Shown piece after piece: positions 33,965 to 44,112 of a DNA stretch of 64,000 nucleotides (its first letter is position 1; every line of letters begins with the position of its first letter). Position numbers and translations under genes: made by a program. Under the pieces are notes generated by a model that was not told the origin of the DNA, did not search any database, and worked only from the letters and a program-made list of their open reading frames with translations. Where the stretch lies: assembly GCA_963677325.2 (NCBI GenBank), contig CAXXGM010000013.1, forward strand, positions 62,001 through 126,000. Reading direction: 5' to 3'. The stretch comes from G963677325 sp963677325. GTDB taxonomy: Bacteria > Bacteroidota > Bacteroidia > Bacteroidales > Prolixibacteraceae.

Positions 33965-34948
33965 TCAAACTTTAAGCTTTTCGACGATCACATCGGTAAG
34001 CAGATTTGTGAGATTTAATCCCATTGCTCTGATCTGCTGAGGTATAAAGCTTGTTTCAGTCATTCCCGGGGTGGTATTTACTTCAAGAAAATAGAAGGTG
34101 TTGTCTTTAAGAATATAATCAATTCTTACAATACCACTGCAGTTGCATAAATCGTATATCTGTGAAGTAAGTGACTGAACTTTAAAAGTCAGTTCATCTG
34201 AAATTTTTGCCGGCGTTATTTCATCGGTCTGACCCGGTTTATATTTTGCTTCGTAATCAAAGAATTCATTTTTGGGGATTACTTCGGTAACCGGAAAAAC
34301 AAGTTTCTTTCCACCGGTTTTTAATACACCACAGGAGAATTCCCTGCCTTTGATAAATTGTTCCACCATCACTTCGGGACTTTCATCCATGGCCTTATTG
34401 ATTGCTTCAGTCAATTCATCAGCCTTTTTTACTTTAGTAACTCCAAAACTGGAGCCTCCGGAGCTTGGTTTGACAAAAAGCGGCAGACCCAGTTGTTCAA
34501 TCATTTGAGTTGAGTCGTATTTATCTCCATTGGTTAATCTGAAAGATTTGGCAATGGGAATGCCGAAACTTCTCAAATAGTTATTACAGAAAAACTTATT
34601 GAATGTCAGGGCAGAAGACTGAACTCCACAGGATGAATAAGGGATGCCCAGCATCTCAAAATAGCCCTGCAAAATACCATCCTCTCCCGGAGTTCCATGA
34701 ATAATAATATAGGCAAAATCAACTTTAACCCTTTCATTGTTTAACTCAAAAGAGAAATCACTCTTATCAACATTCGCAATTTTATTTTCGCCATCCAGCA
34801 CAATCCATTCCTTCCCACGGATTCGGATAAGAAAGGGATTAAACAAATCCCGGTCTATAGAATTAAAAACATTCGCTCCGCTTCTGACCGAAACGACATA
34901 TTCTGAAGAGTCTCCCCCTGCGACAATGGCTATATTTTTCCTGTTCAT
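33965..34948 (-). CDS. ddl: D-alanine--D-alanine ligase
   Basis: ATP-grasp ligase of 327 residues that makes D-Ala-D-Ala for peptidoglycan. Seen are the N-terminal AIVAGGDSSEYVVS, the region IIHGTPGEDGILQGYFEM, the ATP-grasp segment LFVKPSSGGSSFGVTKV and the metal-binding FYFLEVNTTPGMTE. Length is slightly short of E. coli DdlB plus tail but normal for the group. In many Bacteroidota ddl is adjacent to rluD and the PASTA gene; here those genes lie about 9.6 kb away on the same strand, beyond the porV/adhesin block. Confidence 0.95.
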   Translation of the reverse strand: MNRKNIAIVAGGDSSEYVVSVRSGANVFNSIDRDLFNPFLIRIRGKEWIVLDGENKIANVDKSDFSFELNNERVKVDFAYIIIHGTPGEDGILQGYFEMLGIPYSSCGVQSSALTFNKFFCNNYLRSFGIPIAKSFRLTNGDKYDSTQMIEQLGLPLFVKPSSGGSSFGVTKVKKADELTEAINKAMDESPEVMVEQFIKGREFSCGVLKTGGKKLVFPVTEVIPKNEFFDYEAKYKPGQTDEITPAKISDELTFKVQSLTSQIYDLCNCSGIVRIDYILKDNTFYFLEVNTTPGMTETSFIPQQIRAMGLNLTNLLTDVIVEKLKV

Positions 34949-35014
34949 AAGATATTAAAATAGACTACAAAATTAAACCAAATATTTCCATGTGACTACA
35001 AAATTACAGATATA

Positions 35015-35052
35015 ATTAAAGATCGATAAGAAGTAATCTATCGATCTTTAAT
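35015..35052. repeat. Perfect 14-bp inverted repeat upstream of ddl
   Basis: ATTAAAGATCGATA (35015-35028) and TATCGATCTTTAAT (35039-35052) pair exactly around a 10-base loop, about 70 bp upstream of the ddl start. It could be an operator or the edge of the neighbouring element. Confidence 0.6.
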
Positions 35053-35122
35053 GAAATGGAAACAATGTAAAATAATTTATGATTACGTAAAAAAATATTA
35101 TTTTTGACTAATTCTTTATACA

Positions 35123-35327
35123 TAAGTATATGAAATGAAATAACGTCGTATTTTAGATTGACGAATTTTATTATATTATGTAAGTTCTTTTTAAAAAAGC
35201 CGGGGCGAACCTGGTACGAACCGAATACGGACTTAATACGAGGAGAGTCCATGTAAAATTTAGCCTATATTATTGTTAAACAAAAAAAGAATGTAAAATA
35301 CGACATCAATATTATTCTCATTACTTA
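35123..35327. mobile_element. MITE-like element, copy B, with an 11-bp word array
   Basis: Near-identical to 22355-22590 at the ends and in the array, but with three TAC-ending units instead of four (GGATTTAATAC is missing) and a shorter AT-rich left arm. It lies between ddl and porV, at the left edge of the porV/adhesin block. Confidence 0.75.
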
Positions 35328-35358
35328 GTTAATCCATAGTTTTCAATATTTAAACCTA

Positions 35359-36558
35359 ATGAACCAAAAAATCAATCCCGGGATTTTTTTATTAATTGTT
35401 TTTGTTTCTTTAAGTCACTCCGGCATTGGACAAATTTTGCAGACAGGTCAAAAAGAAAAATATAATCCCATTGCTACGGCCGTACCTTTTCTTATGATTA
35501 CTCCCGATTCACGTCACGGAGGAATGGGTGAAACAGGGGTGGCAACATCACCTGATGCAAATTCTCAATATTTTAATCCTGCGAAATACGCTTTTTCCGA
35601 AGCAAAGTACGGATTTTCGCTTTCGTATACCCCGTGGCTGCACCAACTGGTAAGGGATAATTATTTGACCTGTTTATCCGGATTTTATAAGCTGGATGAT
35701 TCCCAGGCATTTGGTTCAACATTACGATACTTTTCAATGGGTAATGTCATTCTTACAGGTGAAGATCAGGCGATTATCAGCACCGTTCGACCGAATGAAT
35801 ATGCCTTTGATTTCAGTTACTCAAGAAAATTATCTGATTATCTTTCCGGAGGTGTTGCAATGAGATATATACATTCTGATATTAATGGCGGAATCGGGAG
35901 TGGATACTACACTGCCGCAAATGGATTTTCAGTTGATTTGTCGTTCTATTATTTTAATAAGTGGGGCAGCAAAGGAGCTTCAAGATCTATCGCCTTTGGT
36001 GCCAATTTTTCAAACATAGGTTCAAAAATATCATACGATCAGGGATCCAACAAGGAGTTTTTACCGGCTAACCTTAAACTGGGAAGCACTTATACAGCAG
36101 ATATCGACCCATACAGTTCACTTTCTTTGTCTCTGGATTTAAATAAATTACTTGTACCATCTCCGAATGTAAGACAAACATCCGGATCTGATGAAAATGC
36201 AGTTATCGTACCTTCTTACAACAACAATGATCCGGTGATCAGTTCTATATTCAATTCTTTCTCCGATGCCCCTGACGGATTAAGAGAAGAGTTGAAGGAA
36301 ATTAATCTTTCTTTCGGTTTAGAATATTGGTATTCAAAGAAGTTTGCCATACGGACCGGCTATTTTAATGAGCCAAGGAGCAAGGGAAACCGGAAATTCT
36401 TAACTGCGGGAGCCGGAGTATTGGTTAATAACATTAACATAGATTTTTCTTACATCATACCCACCCGACAGGATAATCCTTTGTCAAATACAATTAGGTT
36501 TACCTTACTGTTTAATGTTGAGTCGCTCCTAAAAACAAAGAAGCTCTCATCAATTTAA
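35359..36558 (+). CDS. porV: PorV-type outer-membrane protein of the type IX secretion system
   Basis: A 399-residue outer-membrane beta-barrel. A signal peptide of about 25 residues is followed by the PorV-like opening NPIATAVPFLMITPDSRHGGMGETGVATSPDANSQYFNPAKY-type sequence, of which PDSRHGGMGE is the most diagnostic. PorV (LptO) carries T9SS cargo from the translocon to the PorU sortase on the outer membrane. It is followed 63 bp later by a giant cargo protein with a T9SS C-terminal domain. The partner gene porU is not in the window. It could be the main PorV or a dedicated paralogue for the adhesin. Confidence 0.87.
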   Translation: MNQKINPGIFLLIVFVSLSHSGIGQILQTGQKEKYNPIATAVPFLMITPDSRHGGMGETGVATSPDANSQYFNPAKYAFSEAKYGFSLSYTPWLHQLVRDNYLTCLSGFYKLDDSQAFGSTLRYFSMGNVILTGEDQAIISTVRPNEYAFDFSYSRKLSDYLSGGVAMRYIHSDINGGIGSGYYTAANGFSVDLSFYYFNKWGSKGASRSIAFGANFSNIGSKISYDQGSNKEFLPANLKLGSTYTADIDPYSSLSLSLDLNKLLVPSPNVRQTSGSDENAVIVPSYNNNDPVISSIFNSFSDAPDGLREELKEINLSFGLEYWYSKKFAIRTGYFNEPRSKGNRKFLTAGAGVLVNNINIDFSYIIPTRQDNPLSNTIRFTLLFNVESLLKTKKLSSI

Positions 36559-36621
36559 CATAAAATTAACCTATTTGAGATAAATCAATTAGAATAACTA
36601 ATTCTAAATCGACGGAAAAAT

Positions 36622-39600
36622 ATGAGATTAATTCAGAAGATTATCCGACAACTTTTACTTGAATCGAAAATATTATTTTTTTCGGTTTTGTTTTTATGTA
36701 TTTTCCATTGGGCTTCAAAGGCCCAGTCTCCATTATGCCCCTCTGCACCAACCACTTTTTGTTGTGAATATATTTCATCGGTAAACATAAATGGAGTTGA
36801 AAAAACAGGAGCGTCGGGTTTTACGGGCCCAGCAGGATATTTTGATTACACCGGTTCTGGAATTGGCAATTTAGTAGCCGGAAATACTTATCCCGTAAGT
36901 GTGACGGTTCAAACAAATAGTACATATCGTGAATACGTTAAAATCTGGTTTGATTTTAATGGAAATGGAGATTTGAGTGACGCGGGAGAATTAGTTTTTG
37001 ATCAGAATAATTCATTTAATGGCACCTATACTTATTCAGGCAATGTTCTGATACCTACTTCAGCTTTCAATGGTGATATTTATATACGTGTAATCATGGT
37101 GTTTAATAATACTCCGGTATTATGTGGATCCTATGGTTACGGGACAACCATGGACTTAAAAGCAACCATAACCGGAGGAGTCACACCGCGTACTTTGACA
37201 ATCTCAACAACGGCAACGGGGGGATATAATGGCGGTGTTTCAAGCACACCTACTGGCATCAACACCGCAGGAGGTTTCGGTTCATCCAGGTTTGCCGACG
37301 GCTCAGTGGTATCTCTGACAGCTACTCCTGCGGCTGGAGGGCTTTTCCTTAACTGGTCGGGGGACGCTTCGGGAACGAGCAACCCTTTATCCGTTACTAT
37401 GAATGTCGATAAAAATATTACCGCAAATTTTGGCATTCCCAATATAACAAGTGCAACTTATAATGCTTTAACCGGCACTTTAGCAGTGACGGGGGGCGGA
37501 TTTCTAAGCTTAGCAGGAGCAAATAATGATATTGTTGTTTCCAAACTTACCTTTACAGGTGAAGGAGGAGCAACCTATACACTAACAAGTTCCAATGTCG
37601 AAATTACTTCCGGAACTTCATTTACGGTAACCTTAAATACAACAGATAAAGCGGCCATTAACCTTATAGCCAATAAGAATGAAGCAAGTTCAACAAGCGG
37701 GACTACGTATAACCTGGCTGCCGCCGAGGATTGGGCTGCGGGTGCGGATCCGGCTGTTACTATTGCCGATCTGACAGGTAACGGAGTAACGGTCTCCAAT
37801 GTAGCGGTCCCTGCGATTACAAGTGCCACCTACAATGCAAATACCGGCGCTTTGGTGGTAACCGGAACAGGTTTTTTAAGCAAGAGTGGTACAAACAATG
37901 ACATTGTTGTTTCCAAACTTACCTTTACAGGTGAAGGAGGAGCAACATATACCCTTACAAGTTCCAATGTCGAAATTACTTCCGGAACTTCATTTACGGT
38001 AACCTTAAATACAACAGATAAAGCGGCCATTAACCTTATAGCCAATAAGAATGAAGCAAGTTCAACAAGCGGGACTACGTATAACCTGGCTGCCGCCGAG
38101 GATTGGGCTGCAGGTGCTGATCCGGCTGTTACTATTGCCGATCTGACAGGTAACGGAGTAACGGTCTCCAATGTAGCGGTCCCTGCGATTACAAGTGCCA
38201 CCTACAATGCAAATACCGGCGCTTTGGTGGTAACCGGGACAGGTTTTTTAAGCAAGAGTGGTACAAACAATGACATTGTTGTTTCCAAACTTACCTTTAC
38301 AGGTGAAGGAGGAGCAACATATACCCTTACAAGTTCCAATGTCGAAATTACTTCCGGAACTTCATTTACGGTAACCTTAAATACAACAGATAAAGCGGCC
38401 ATTAACCTTATAGCCAATAAGAATGAAGCAAGTTCAACAAGCGGGACTACGTATAACCTGGCTGCCGCCGAGGATTGGGCTGCAGGTGCCGATCCGGCTG
38501 TTACTATTGCCGATCTGACAGGTAACGGAGTAACGGTCTCCAATGTAGCGGTCCCTGCGATTACAAGTGCCACCTACAATGCAAATACCGGCGCTTTGGT
38601 GGTAACCGGAACAGGTTTTTTAAGCAAGAGTGGTACAAACAATGATATTGTTGTTTCCAAACTTACCTTTACAGGTGAAGGAGGAGCAACCTATACACTA
38701 ACAAGTTCCGGTGTTGAAATTACTTCCGGAACTTCATTTACAGTAACTCTAAATGCGACAGACAAAGCGGCCATTAATCAGATTGCCAATAAGAATGAAG
38801 CAAGTTCAACAAGCGGGACTACCTATAATCTGGCTGCTGCCGAGGATTGGGCTGCAGGGGCTGATCCGGCAGTTACTATTGCCGATCTGACAGGTAATGG
38901 CGTGACGGTATCCAATGTAGCGGTTCCTACAATTACAAGTGCCACCTACAATGCAAATACCGGCGCTTTGGTGGTAACCGGAACAGGTTTTTTAAGCAAG
39001 AGTGGTACAAACAATGACATTGTTGTTTCCAAACTTACCTTTACAGGTGAAGGAGGAGCAACCTATACCCTTACAAGTTCCAATGTCGAAATTACTTCCG
39101 GAACTTCATTTACGGTAACCTTAAATACAACAGATAAAGCGGCCATTAACCTTATAGCCAATAAGAATGAAGCAAGTTCAGCAAGCGGGACTACGTATAA
39201 CCTGGCTGCTGCCGAGGATTGGGCTGCAGGTGCTGATCCGGCTGTTACTATTGCCGATCTGACAGGTAATGGAATTATAGTTTCAAACGTAATTCCTCCA
39301 CCAACTGCTGGAAGCAATACATACACCTATTCTGGTACTTCAAGAACAGCTTCAGCAAATGTCGGAGCCGGTGAAACTGTTGACTGGTATGCCGGACAAA
39401 CAGGAGGAAGCACAATTGTAGCGCCCTCTGGTATTAATGCAGGTAACTATTCTGCTTACGCAGAAGCCAGAAATACTACAACCGGAAGTGTTAGTCCCAC
39501 CCGTACACTGATTACCCTTCAAATCACTGCAAAAACGCTGGTCATAACACCTGAGGCCGGACAGAACAAGGTTTACGGTTCCACTGACCCGGTATTTACC

Positions 39601-42600
39601 TATACCGCCAGCCCTTCACTTGAAACAGGAGACAGCTTCACAGGCGCCCTGGCAAGAACAGCCGGCGCTAACGCGGGGGATTACCAGTACAACATTGGAT
39701 CCCTATCTGCAGGGGCAAATTACAGCCTCTCGGTTGCCGCAGCTCCAAAGTTCAGCATCACTCAAAAAACGCTGGTCATCACACCGGATGCCGGACAGAA
39801 CAAGGTCTACGGTTCCACTGACCCGGTATTTACCTATACCGCCAGCCCTTCACTTGAAACAGGAGACAGCTTCACAGGCGCACTGGCAAGAACAGCCGGC
39901 GCTAACGCGGGGGATTACCAGTACAACATTGGATCCCTATCTGCAGGGACAAATTACAGCCTTTCGGTTGCCGCAGCTCCAAAGTTCAGCATCACTCAAA
40001 AAACGCTGGTCATCACACCGGATGCCGGACAAAGCAAGGTCTACGGTTCCACTGACCCGGTATTTACCTATACCGCCAGCCCTTCACTTGAAACAGGAGA
40101 CAGCTTCACAGGCGCCCTGGCAAGAACAGCCGGCGCTAACGCGGGGGATTACCAGTACAACATTGGATCCCTATCTGCAGGGGCAAATTACAGCCTCTCG
40201 GTTGCCGCAGCTCCAAAGTTCAGCATCACTCAAAAAACGCTGGTCATCACACCGGATGCCGGACAGAACAAGGTCTACGGTTCCACTGACCCGGTATTTA
40301 CCTATACCGCCAGCCCTTCACTTGAAACAGGCGACAGCTTCACAGGCGCACTGGCAAGAACAGCCGGCGCTAACGCGGGGGATTACCAGTACAACATTGG
40401 ATCCCTATCTGCAGGGACAAATTACAGCCTTTCGGTTGCCGCAGCTCCAAAGTTCAGCATCACTCAAAAAACGCTGGTCATCACACCGGATGCCGGACAG
40501 AACAAGGTCTACGGTTCCACTGACCCGGTATTTACCTATACCGCCAGCCCTTCACTTGAAACAGGAGACAGCTTCACAGGCGCACTGGCAAGAACAGCCG
40601 GCGCTAACGCGGGGGATTACCAGTACAACATTGGATCCCTATCTGCAGGGACAAATTACAGCCTTTCGGTTGCCGCAGCTCCAAAGTTCAGCATCACTCA
40701 AAAAACGCTGGTCATCACACCGGATGCCGGACAAAGCAAGGTCTACGGTTCCACTGACCCGGTATTTACCTATACCGCCAGCCCTTCCCTTGAAACAGGA
40801 GACAGCTTCACAGGTGCCCTGGCAAGAACAGCCGGCGCTAACGCGGGGGATTACCAGTACAACATTGGATCCCTATCTGCAGGGACAAATTACAGCCTTT
40901 CGGTTGCCGCAGCTCCAAAGTTCAGTATCACTCAAAAAACGCTGGTCATAACACCTGAGGCCGGACAGAACAAGGTTTACGGTTCCACTGACCCGGTATT
41001 TACCTATACCGCCAGCCCTTCACTTGAAACAGGAGACAGCTTCACAGGCGCACTGGCAAGAACAGCCGGCGCTAACGCGGGGGATTACCAGTACAACATT
41101 GGATCCCTATCTGCAGGGACAAATTACAGCCTTTCGGTTGCCGCAGCTCCAAAGTTCAGCATCACTCAAAAAACGCTGGTCATCACACCGGATGCCGGAC
41201 AAAGCAAGGTCTACGGTTCCACTGACCCGGTATTTACCTATACCGCCAGCCCTTCCCTTGAAACAGGAGACAGCTTCACAGGTGCCCTGGCAAGAACAGC
41301 CGGCGCTAACGCGGGGGATTACCAGTACAACATTGGATCCCTATCTGCAGGGACAAATTACAGCCTTTCGGTTGCCGCAGCTCCAAAGTTCAGTATCACT
41401 CAAAAAACGCTGGTCATAACACCTGAGGCCGGACAGAACAAGGTTTACGGTTCCACTGACCCGGTATTTACCTATACCGCCAGCCCTTCACTTGAAACAG
41501 GCGACAGCTTCACAGGCGCACTGGCAAGAACAGCCGGCGCTAACGCGGGGGATTACCAGTACAACATTGGATCCCTATCTGCAGGGACAAATTACAGCCT
41601 TTCGGTTGCCGCAGCTCCAAAGTTCAGTATCACTCAAAAAACGCTGGTCATCACACCGGATGCCGGACAAAGCAAGGTCTACGGTTCCACTGACCCGGTA
41701 TTTACCTATACCGCCAGCCCTTCACTTGAAACAGGCGACAGCTTCACAGGCGCACTGGCAAGAACAGCCGGCGCTAACGCGGGGGATTACCAGTACAACA
41801 TTGGATCCCTATCTGCAGGGGCAAATTACAGCCTTTCGGTTGCCGCAGCTCCAAAGTTCAGTATCACTCAAAAAACGCTGGTCATAACACCTGAGGCCGG
41901 ACAGAACAAGGTCTACGGTTCCACTGACCCGGTATTTACCTATACCGCCAGCCCTTCACTTGAAACAGGCGACAGCTTCACAGGCGCACTGGCAAGAACA
42001 GCCGGCGCTAACGCGGGGGATTACCAGTACAACATTGGATCCCTATCTGCAGGGGCAAATTACAGCCTTTCGGTTGCCGCAGCTCCAAAGTTCAGCATCA
42101 CTCAAAAAACGCTGGTCATAACACCTGAGGCCGGACAGAACAAGGTTTACGGTTCCACTGACCCGGTATTTACCTATACCGCCAGCCCTTCACTTGAAAC
42201 AGGCGACAGCTTCACAGGCGCACTGGCAAGAACAGCCGGCGCTAACGCGGGGGATTACCAGTACAACATTGGATCCCTATCTGCAGGGGCAAATTACAGC
42301 CTTTCGGTTGCCGCAGCTCCAAAGTTCAGTATCACTCAAAAAACGCTGGTCATCACACCGGATGCCGGACAAAGCAAGGTCTACGGTTCCACTGACCCGG
42401 TATTTACCTATACCGCCAGCCCTTCACTTGAAACAGGCGACAGCTTCACAGGCGCACTGGCAAGAACAGCCGGCGCTAACGCGGGGGATTACCAGTACAA
42501 CATTGGATCCCTATCTGCAGGGACAAATTACAGCCTTTCGGTTGCCGCAGCTCCAAAGTTCAGTATCACTCAAAAAACGCTGGTCATCACACCGGATGCC

Positions 42601-44100
42601 GGACAAAGCAAGGTCTACGGTTCCACTGACCCGGTATTTACCTATACCGCCAGCCCTTCACTTGAAACAGGAGACAGCTTCACAGGCGCACTGGCAAGAA
42701 CAGCCGGCGCTAACGCGGGGGATTACCAGTACAACATTGGATCCCTATCTGCAGGGACAAATTACAGCCTTTCGGTTGCCGCAGCTCCAAGGTTCAGTAT
42801 CATAAGAAAAGATCTTTTAATCAGAGCAACAGACAAAGAAAAATGTTATGATGGATCCATTTATACCGGTAGCAAAGATCTTAACTATAGTGGTTTTGCT
42901 AACGGAGATGATCCTTCAACACTGAATGGAAGTTTATCGTTTAGCGGAACCTCTGCCACGGCGGTCAATCCGGGAAGTTATTCTATAATTCCATCCGGGT
43001 TAACTTCTCCAAATTACGATATATCCTATCAGAATGGCACTTTAAGCATTTACTCCTTGCCCATTCCAACAATCTTAGGTCTTGATATTTTATGTGAGAG
43101 ATCAAACGGGGTTTCCTACACCACCGAACCTGGAATGTCTGGTTATACGTGGGAGGTATCAAATGGAGGATCAATAATTTCAGGATCTTCATCAAATACC
43201 TTAAAGGTCAATTGGGATAAGCCCGGCAATCAATCAATTTCTATTAATTATATGAATTCTAATGGTTGTTTGGCTTCTTCAGTGATTAAGAAGATTGTTA
43301 CAGTTAATCCATTCCCAGGTGATGGAGGAATTATAAGCGGGGCAACGGTAATTAACAGTGGGGCAAATGGTATCATCTTTTCCGTACCTCCCATTTCAAA
43401 CGCCACATCCTATGATTGGTCATTCCCTGCAGGGGCTAACATCATCAGCGGTTCAGGAACCAATTCGGTAACTGTAAACTTCGACAAAAATGCCTCGTCT
43501 GGGATAGTATCAGTGGCCGGAATGAATTCATGCAATCATGGGAATGAATCGACTTACCCTATAACAGTGATTCAGCAACCCGGCGCTGCAGGAGCCATTA
43601 CAGGCCAAACTATTTTTGGAAGGGGAGCCATTGGCATAGTCTATTCGGTCGACCCTATAGATCATGCAACTGAGTATATCTGGTTTTTACCTGCTGGAGC
43701 CAGGATCGTATCAGGAGATAAAACAAATACTATTACTGTTGACTTTGGAATGAATGCAATGCCCGGTGACATTACAGTTTATGGATCAAATTCTGCTGGA
43801 CAAGGTCTGATATCCCCTAACTTTAAAATAACACTCCGCGAAGCCAAATTTCTGATCTATCCTGTTCCCAACAACGGCTATTTTACCGCAAAAGTCACCT
43901 ATCCACTTGAGACTCCATTCAATATTAGAATAATGAATCAAATGGGTATTAAAATATATGAGATAAGGGGTGTGCAAACTACAAACGGATTCTGTGAAAA
44001 AGTCATAGATCTTGGTCAAATTCCCAGCGGGAAGTATTATATGCAATTCTTCAACAATCATTTCAACGAGGTTCGGGAAATACTCATAAATAGAAATTAA
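36622..44100 (+). CDS. Giant repetitive T9SS-secreted surface protein (adhesin-like)
   Basis: A 2492-residue exported protein. In order: a signal peptide with a long basic n-region (to about residue 35), a GEVED-type domain (about 50-185, with KIWFDFNGNGDLSDAGE), one InlB B-type repeat (about 190-273), five 124-residue repeats (275 to about 894), a short linker domain, 14 MBG-type repeats of 78 residues (971-2062, KTLVITP...VYGSTDPVF), one diverged YDG/MBG unit, three PKD-like domains and a T9SS type A sorting domain (about the last 80 residues, FLIYPVPNNGYF...GKYYMQF). It should be a long filamentous surface adhesin or matrix protein. The near-identity of the repeats implies recent expansion. 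It is followed 12 bp later by a DUF4405 gene. Confidence 0.93.
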   Translation: MRLIQKIIRQLLLESKILFFSVLFLCIFHWASKAQSPLCPSAPTTFCCEYISSVNINGVEKTGASGFTGPAGYFDYTGSGIGNLVAGNTYPVSVTVQTNSTYREYVKIWFDFNGNGDLSDAGELVFDQNNSFNGTYTYSGNVLIPTSAFNGDIYIRVIMVFNNTPVLCGSYGYGTTMDLKATITGGVTPRTLTISTTATGGYNGGVSSTPTGINTAGGFGSSRFADGSVVSLTATPAAGGLFLNWSGDASGTSNPLSVTMNVDKNITANFGIPNITSATYNALTGTLAVTGGGFLSLAGANNDIVVSKLTFTGEGGATYTLTSSNVEITSGTSFTVTLNTTDKAAINLIANKNEASSTSGTTYNLAAAEDWAAGADPAVTIADLTGNGVTVSNVAVPAITSATYNANTGALVVTGTGFLSKSGTNNDIVVSKLTFTGEGGATYTLTSSNVEITSGTSFTVTLNTTDKAAINLIANKNEASSTSGTTYNLAAAEDWAAGADPAVTIADLTGNGVTVSNVAVPAITSATYNANTGALVVTGTGFLSKSGTNNDIVVSKLTFTGEGGATYTLTSSNVEITSGTSFTVTLNTTDKAAINLIANKNEASSTSGTTYNLAAAEDWAAGADPAVTIADLTGNGVTVSNVAVPAITSATYNANTGALVVTGTGFLSKSGTNNDIVVSKLTFTGEGGATYTLTSSGVEITSGTSFTVTLNATDKAAINQIANKNEASSTSGTTYNLAAAEDWAAGADPAVTIADLTGNGVTVSNVAVPTITSATYNANTGALVVTGTGFLSKSGTNNDIVVSKLTFTGEGGATYTLTSSNVEITSGTSFTVTLNTTDKAAINLIANKNEASSASGTTYNLAAAEDWAAGADPAVTIADLTGNGIIVSNVIPPPTAGSNTYTYSGTSRTASANVGAGETVDWYAGQTGGSTIVAPSGINAGNYSAYAEARNTTTGSVSPTRTLITLQITAKTLVITPEAGQNKVYGSTDPVFTYTASPSLETGDSFTGALARTAGANAGDYQYNIGSLSAGANYSLSVAAAPKFSITQKTLVITPDAGQNKVYGSTDPVFTYTASPSLETGDSFTGALARTAGANAGDYQYNIGSLSAGTNYSLSVAAAPKFSITQKTLVITPDAGQSKVYGSTDPVFTYTASPSLETGDSFTGALARTAGANAGDYQYNIGSLSAGANYSLSVAAAPKFSITQKTLVITPDAGQNKVYGSTDPVFTYTASPSLETGDSFTGALARTAGANAGDYQYNIGSLSAGTNYSLSVAAAPKFSITQKTLVITPDAGQNKVYGSTDPVFTYTASPSLETGDSFTGALARTAGANAGDYQYNIGSLSAGTNYSLSVAAAPKFSITQKTLVITPDAGQSKVYGSTDPVFTYTASPSLETGDSFTGALARTAGANAGDYQYNIGSLSAGTNYSLSVAAAPKFSITQKTLVITPEAGQNKVYGSTDPVFTYTASPSLETGDSFTGALARTAGANAGDYQYNIGSLSAGTNYSLSVAAAPKFSITQKTLVITPDAGQSKVYGSTDPVFTYTASPSLETGDSFTGALARTAGANAGDYQYNIGSLSAGTNYSLSVAAAPKFSITQKTLVITPEAGQNKVYGSTDPVFTYTASPSLETGDSFTGALARTAGANAGDYQYNIGSLSAGTNYSLSVAAAPKFSITQKTLVITPDAGQSKVYGSTDPVFTYTASPSLETGDSFTGALARTAGANAGDYQYNIGSLSAGANYSLSVAAAPKFSITQKTLVITPEAGQNKVYGSTDPVFTYTASPSLETGDSFTGALARTAGANAGDYQYNIGSLSAGANYSLSVAAAPKFSITQKTLVITPEAGQNKVYGSTDPVFTYTASPSLETGDSFTGALARTAGANAGDYQYNIGSLSAGANYSLSVAAAPKFSITQKTLVITPDAGQSKVYGSTDPVFTYTASPSLETGDSFTGALARTAGANAGDYQYNIGSLSAGTNYSLSVAAAPKFSITQKTLVITPDAGQSKVYGSTDPVFTYTASPSLETGDSFTGALARTAGANAGDYQYNIGSLSAGTNYSLSVAAAPRFSIIRKDLLIRATDKEKCYDGSIYTGSKDLNYSGFANGDDPSTLNGSLSFSGTSATAVNPGSYSIIPSGLTSPNYDISYQNGTLSIYSLPIPTILGLDILCERSNGVSYTTEPGMSGYTWEVSNGGSIISGSSSNTLKVNWDKPGNQSISINYMNSNGCLASSVIKKIVTVNPFPGDGGIISGATVINSGANGIIFSVPPISNATSYDWSFPAGANIISGSGTNSVTVNFDKNASSGIVSVAGMNSCNHGNESTYPITVIQQPGAAGAITGQTIFGRGAIGIVYSVDPIDHATEYIWFLPAGARIVSGDKTNTITVDFGMNAMPGDITVYGSNSAGQGLISPNFKITLREAKFLIYPVPNNGYFTAKVTYPLETPFNIRIMNQMGIKIYEIRGVQTTNGFCEKVIDLGQIPSGKYYMQFFNNHFNEVREILINRN
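37444..39303 (+). repeat. Five 372-bp in-frame repeats
   Basis: Units start at 37444, 37816, 38188, 38560 and 38932. The second and third are almost identical; the first and fourth are more diverged, and the fifth loses the shared end. Each encodes 124 residues starting ITSATYNANTGALVVTGTGF and containing LAAAEDWAAGADPAVT. Confidence 0.95.
39532..42807 (+). repeat. Fourteen 234-bp in-frame repeats (MBG domains)
   Basis: Units start at 39532 and every 234 bp after. The encoded 78-residue units differ mainly at three places: PEAGQ/PDAGQ, QNK/QSK and SAGAN/SAGTN. From the sixth to the eleventh unit, Asp-QSK and Glu-QNK types alternate, which gives a 468-bp higher-order period. Confidence 0.95.
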
Positions 44101-44112
44101 AAAGGTAAAGAG

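Noticed and set aside
39620..40951. A 443-codon open frame overlapping the MBG repeats in another frame
   Set aside because: The 234-bp period is a multiple of three, so one stop-free frame is simply copied. The real frame has signal peptide, domains and sorting domain.
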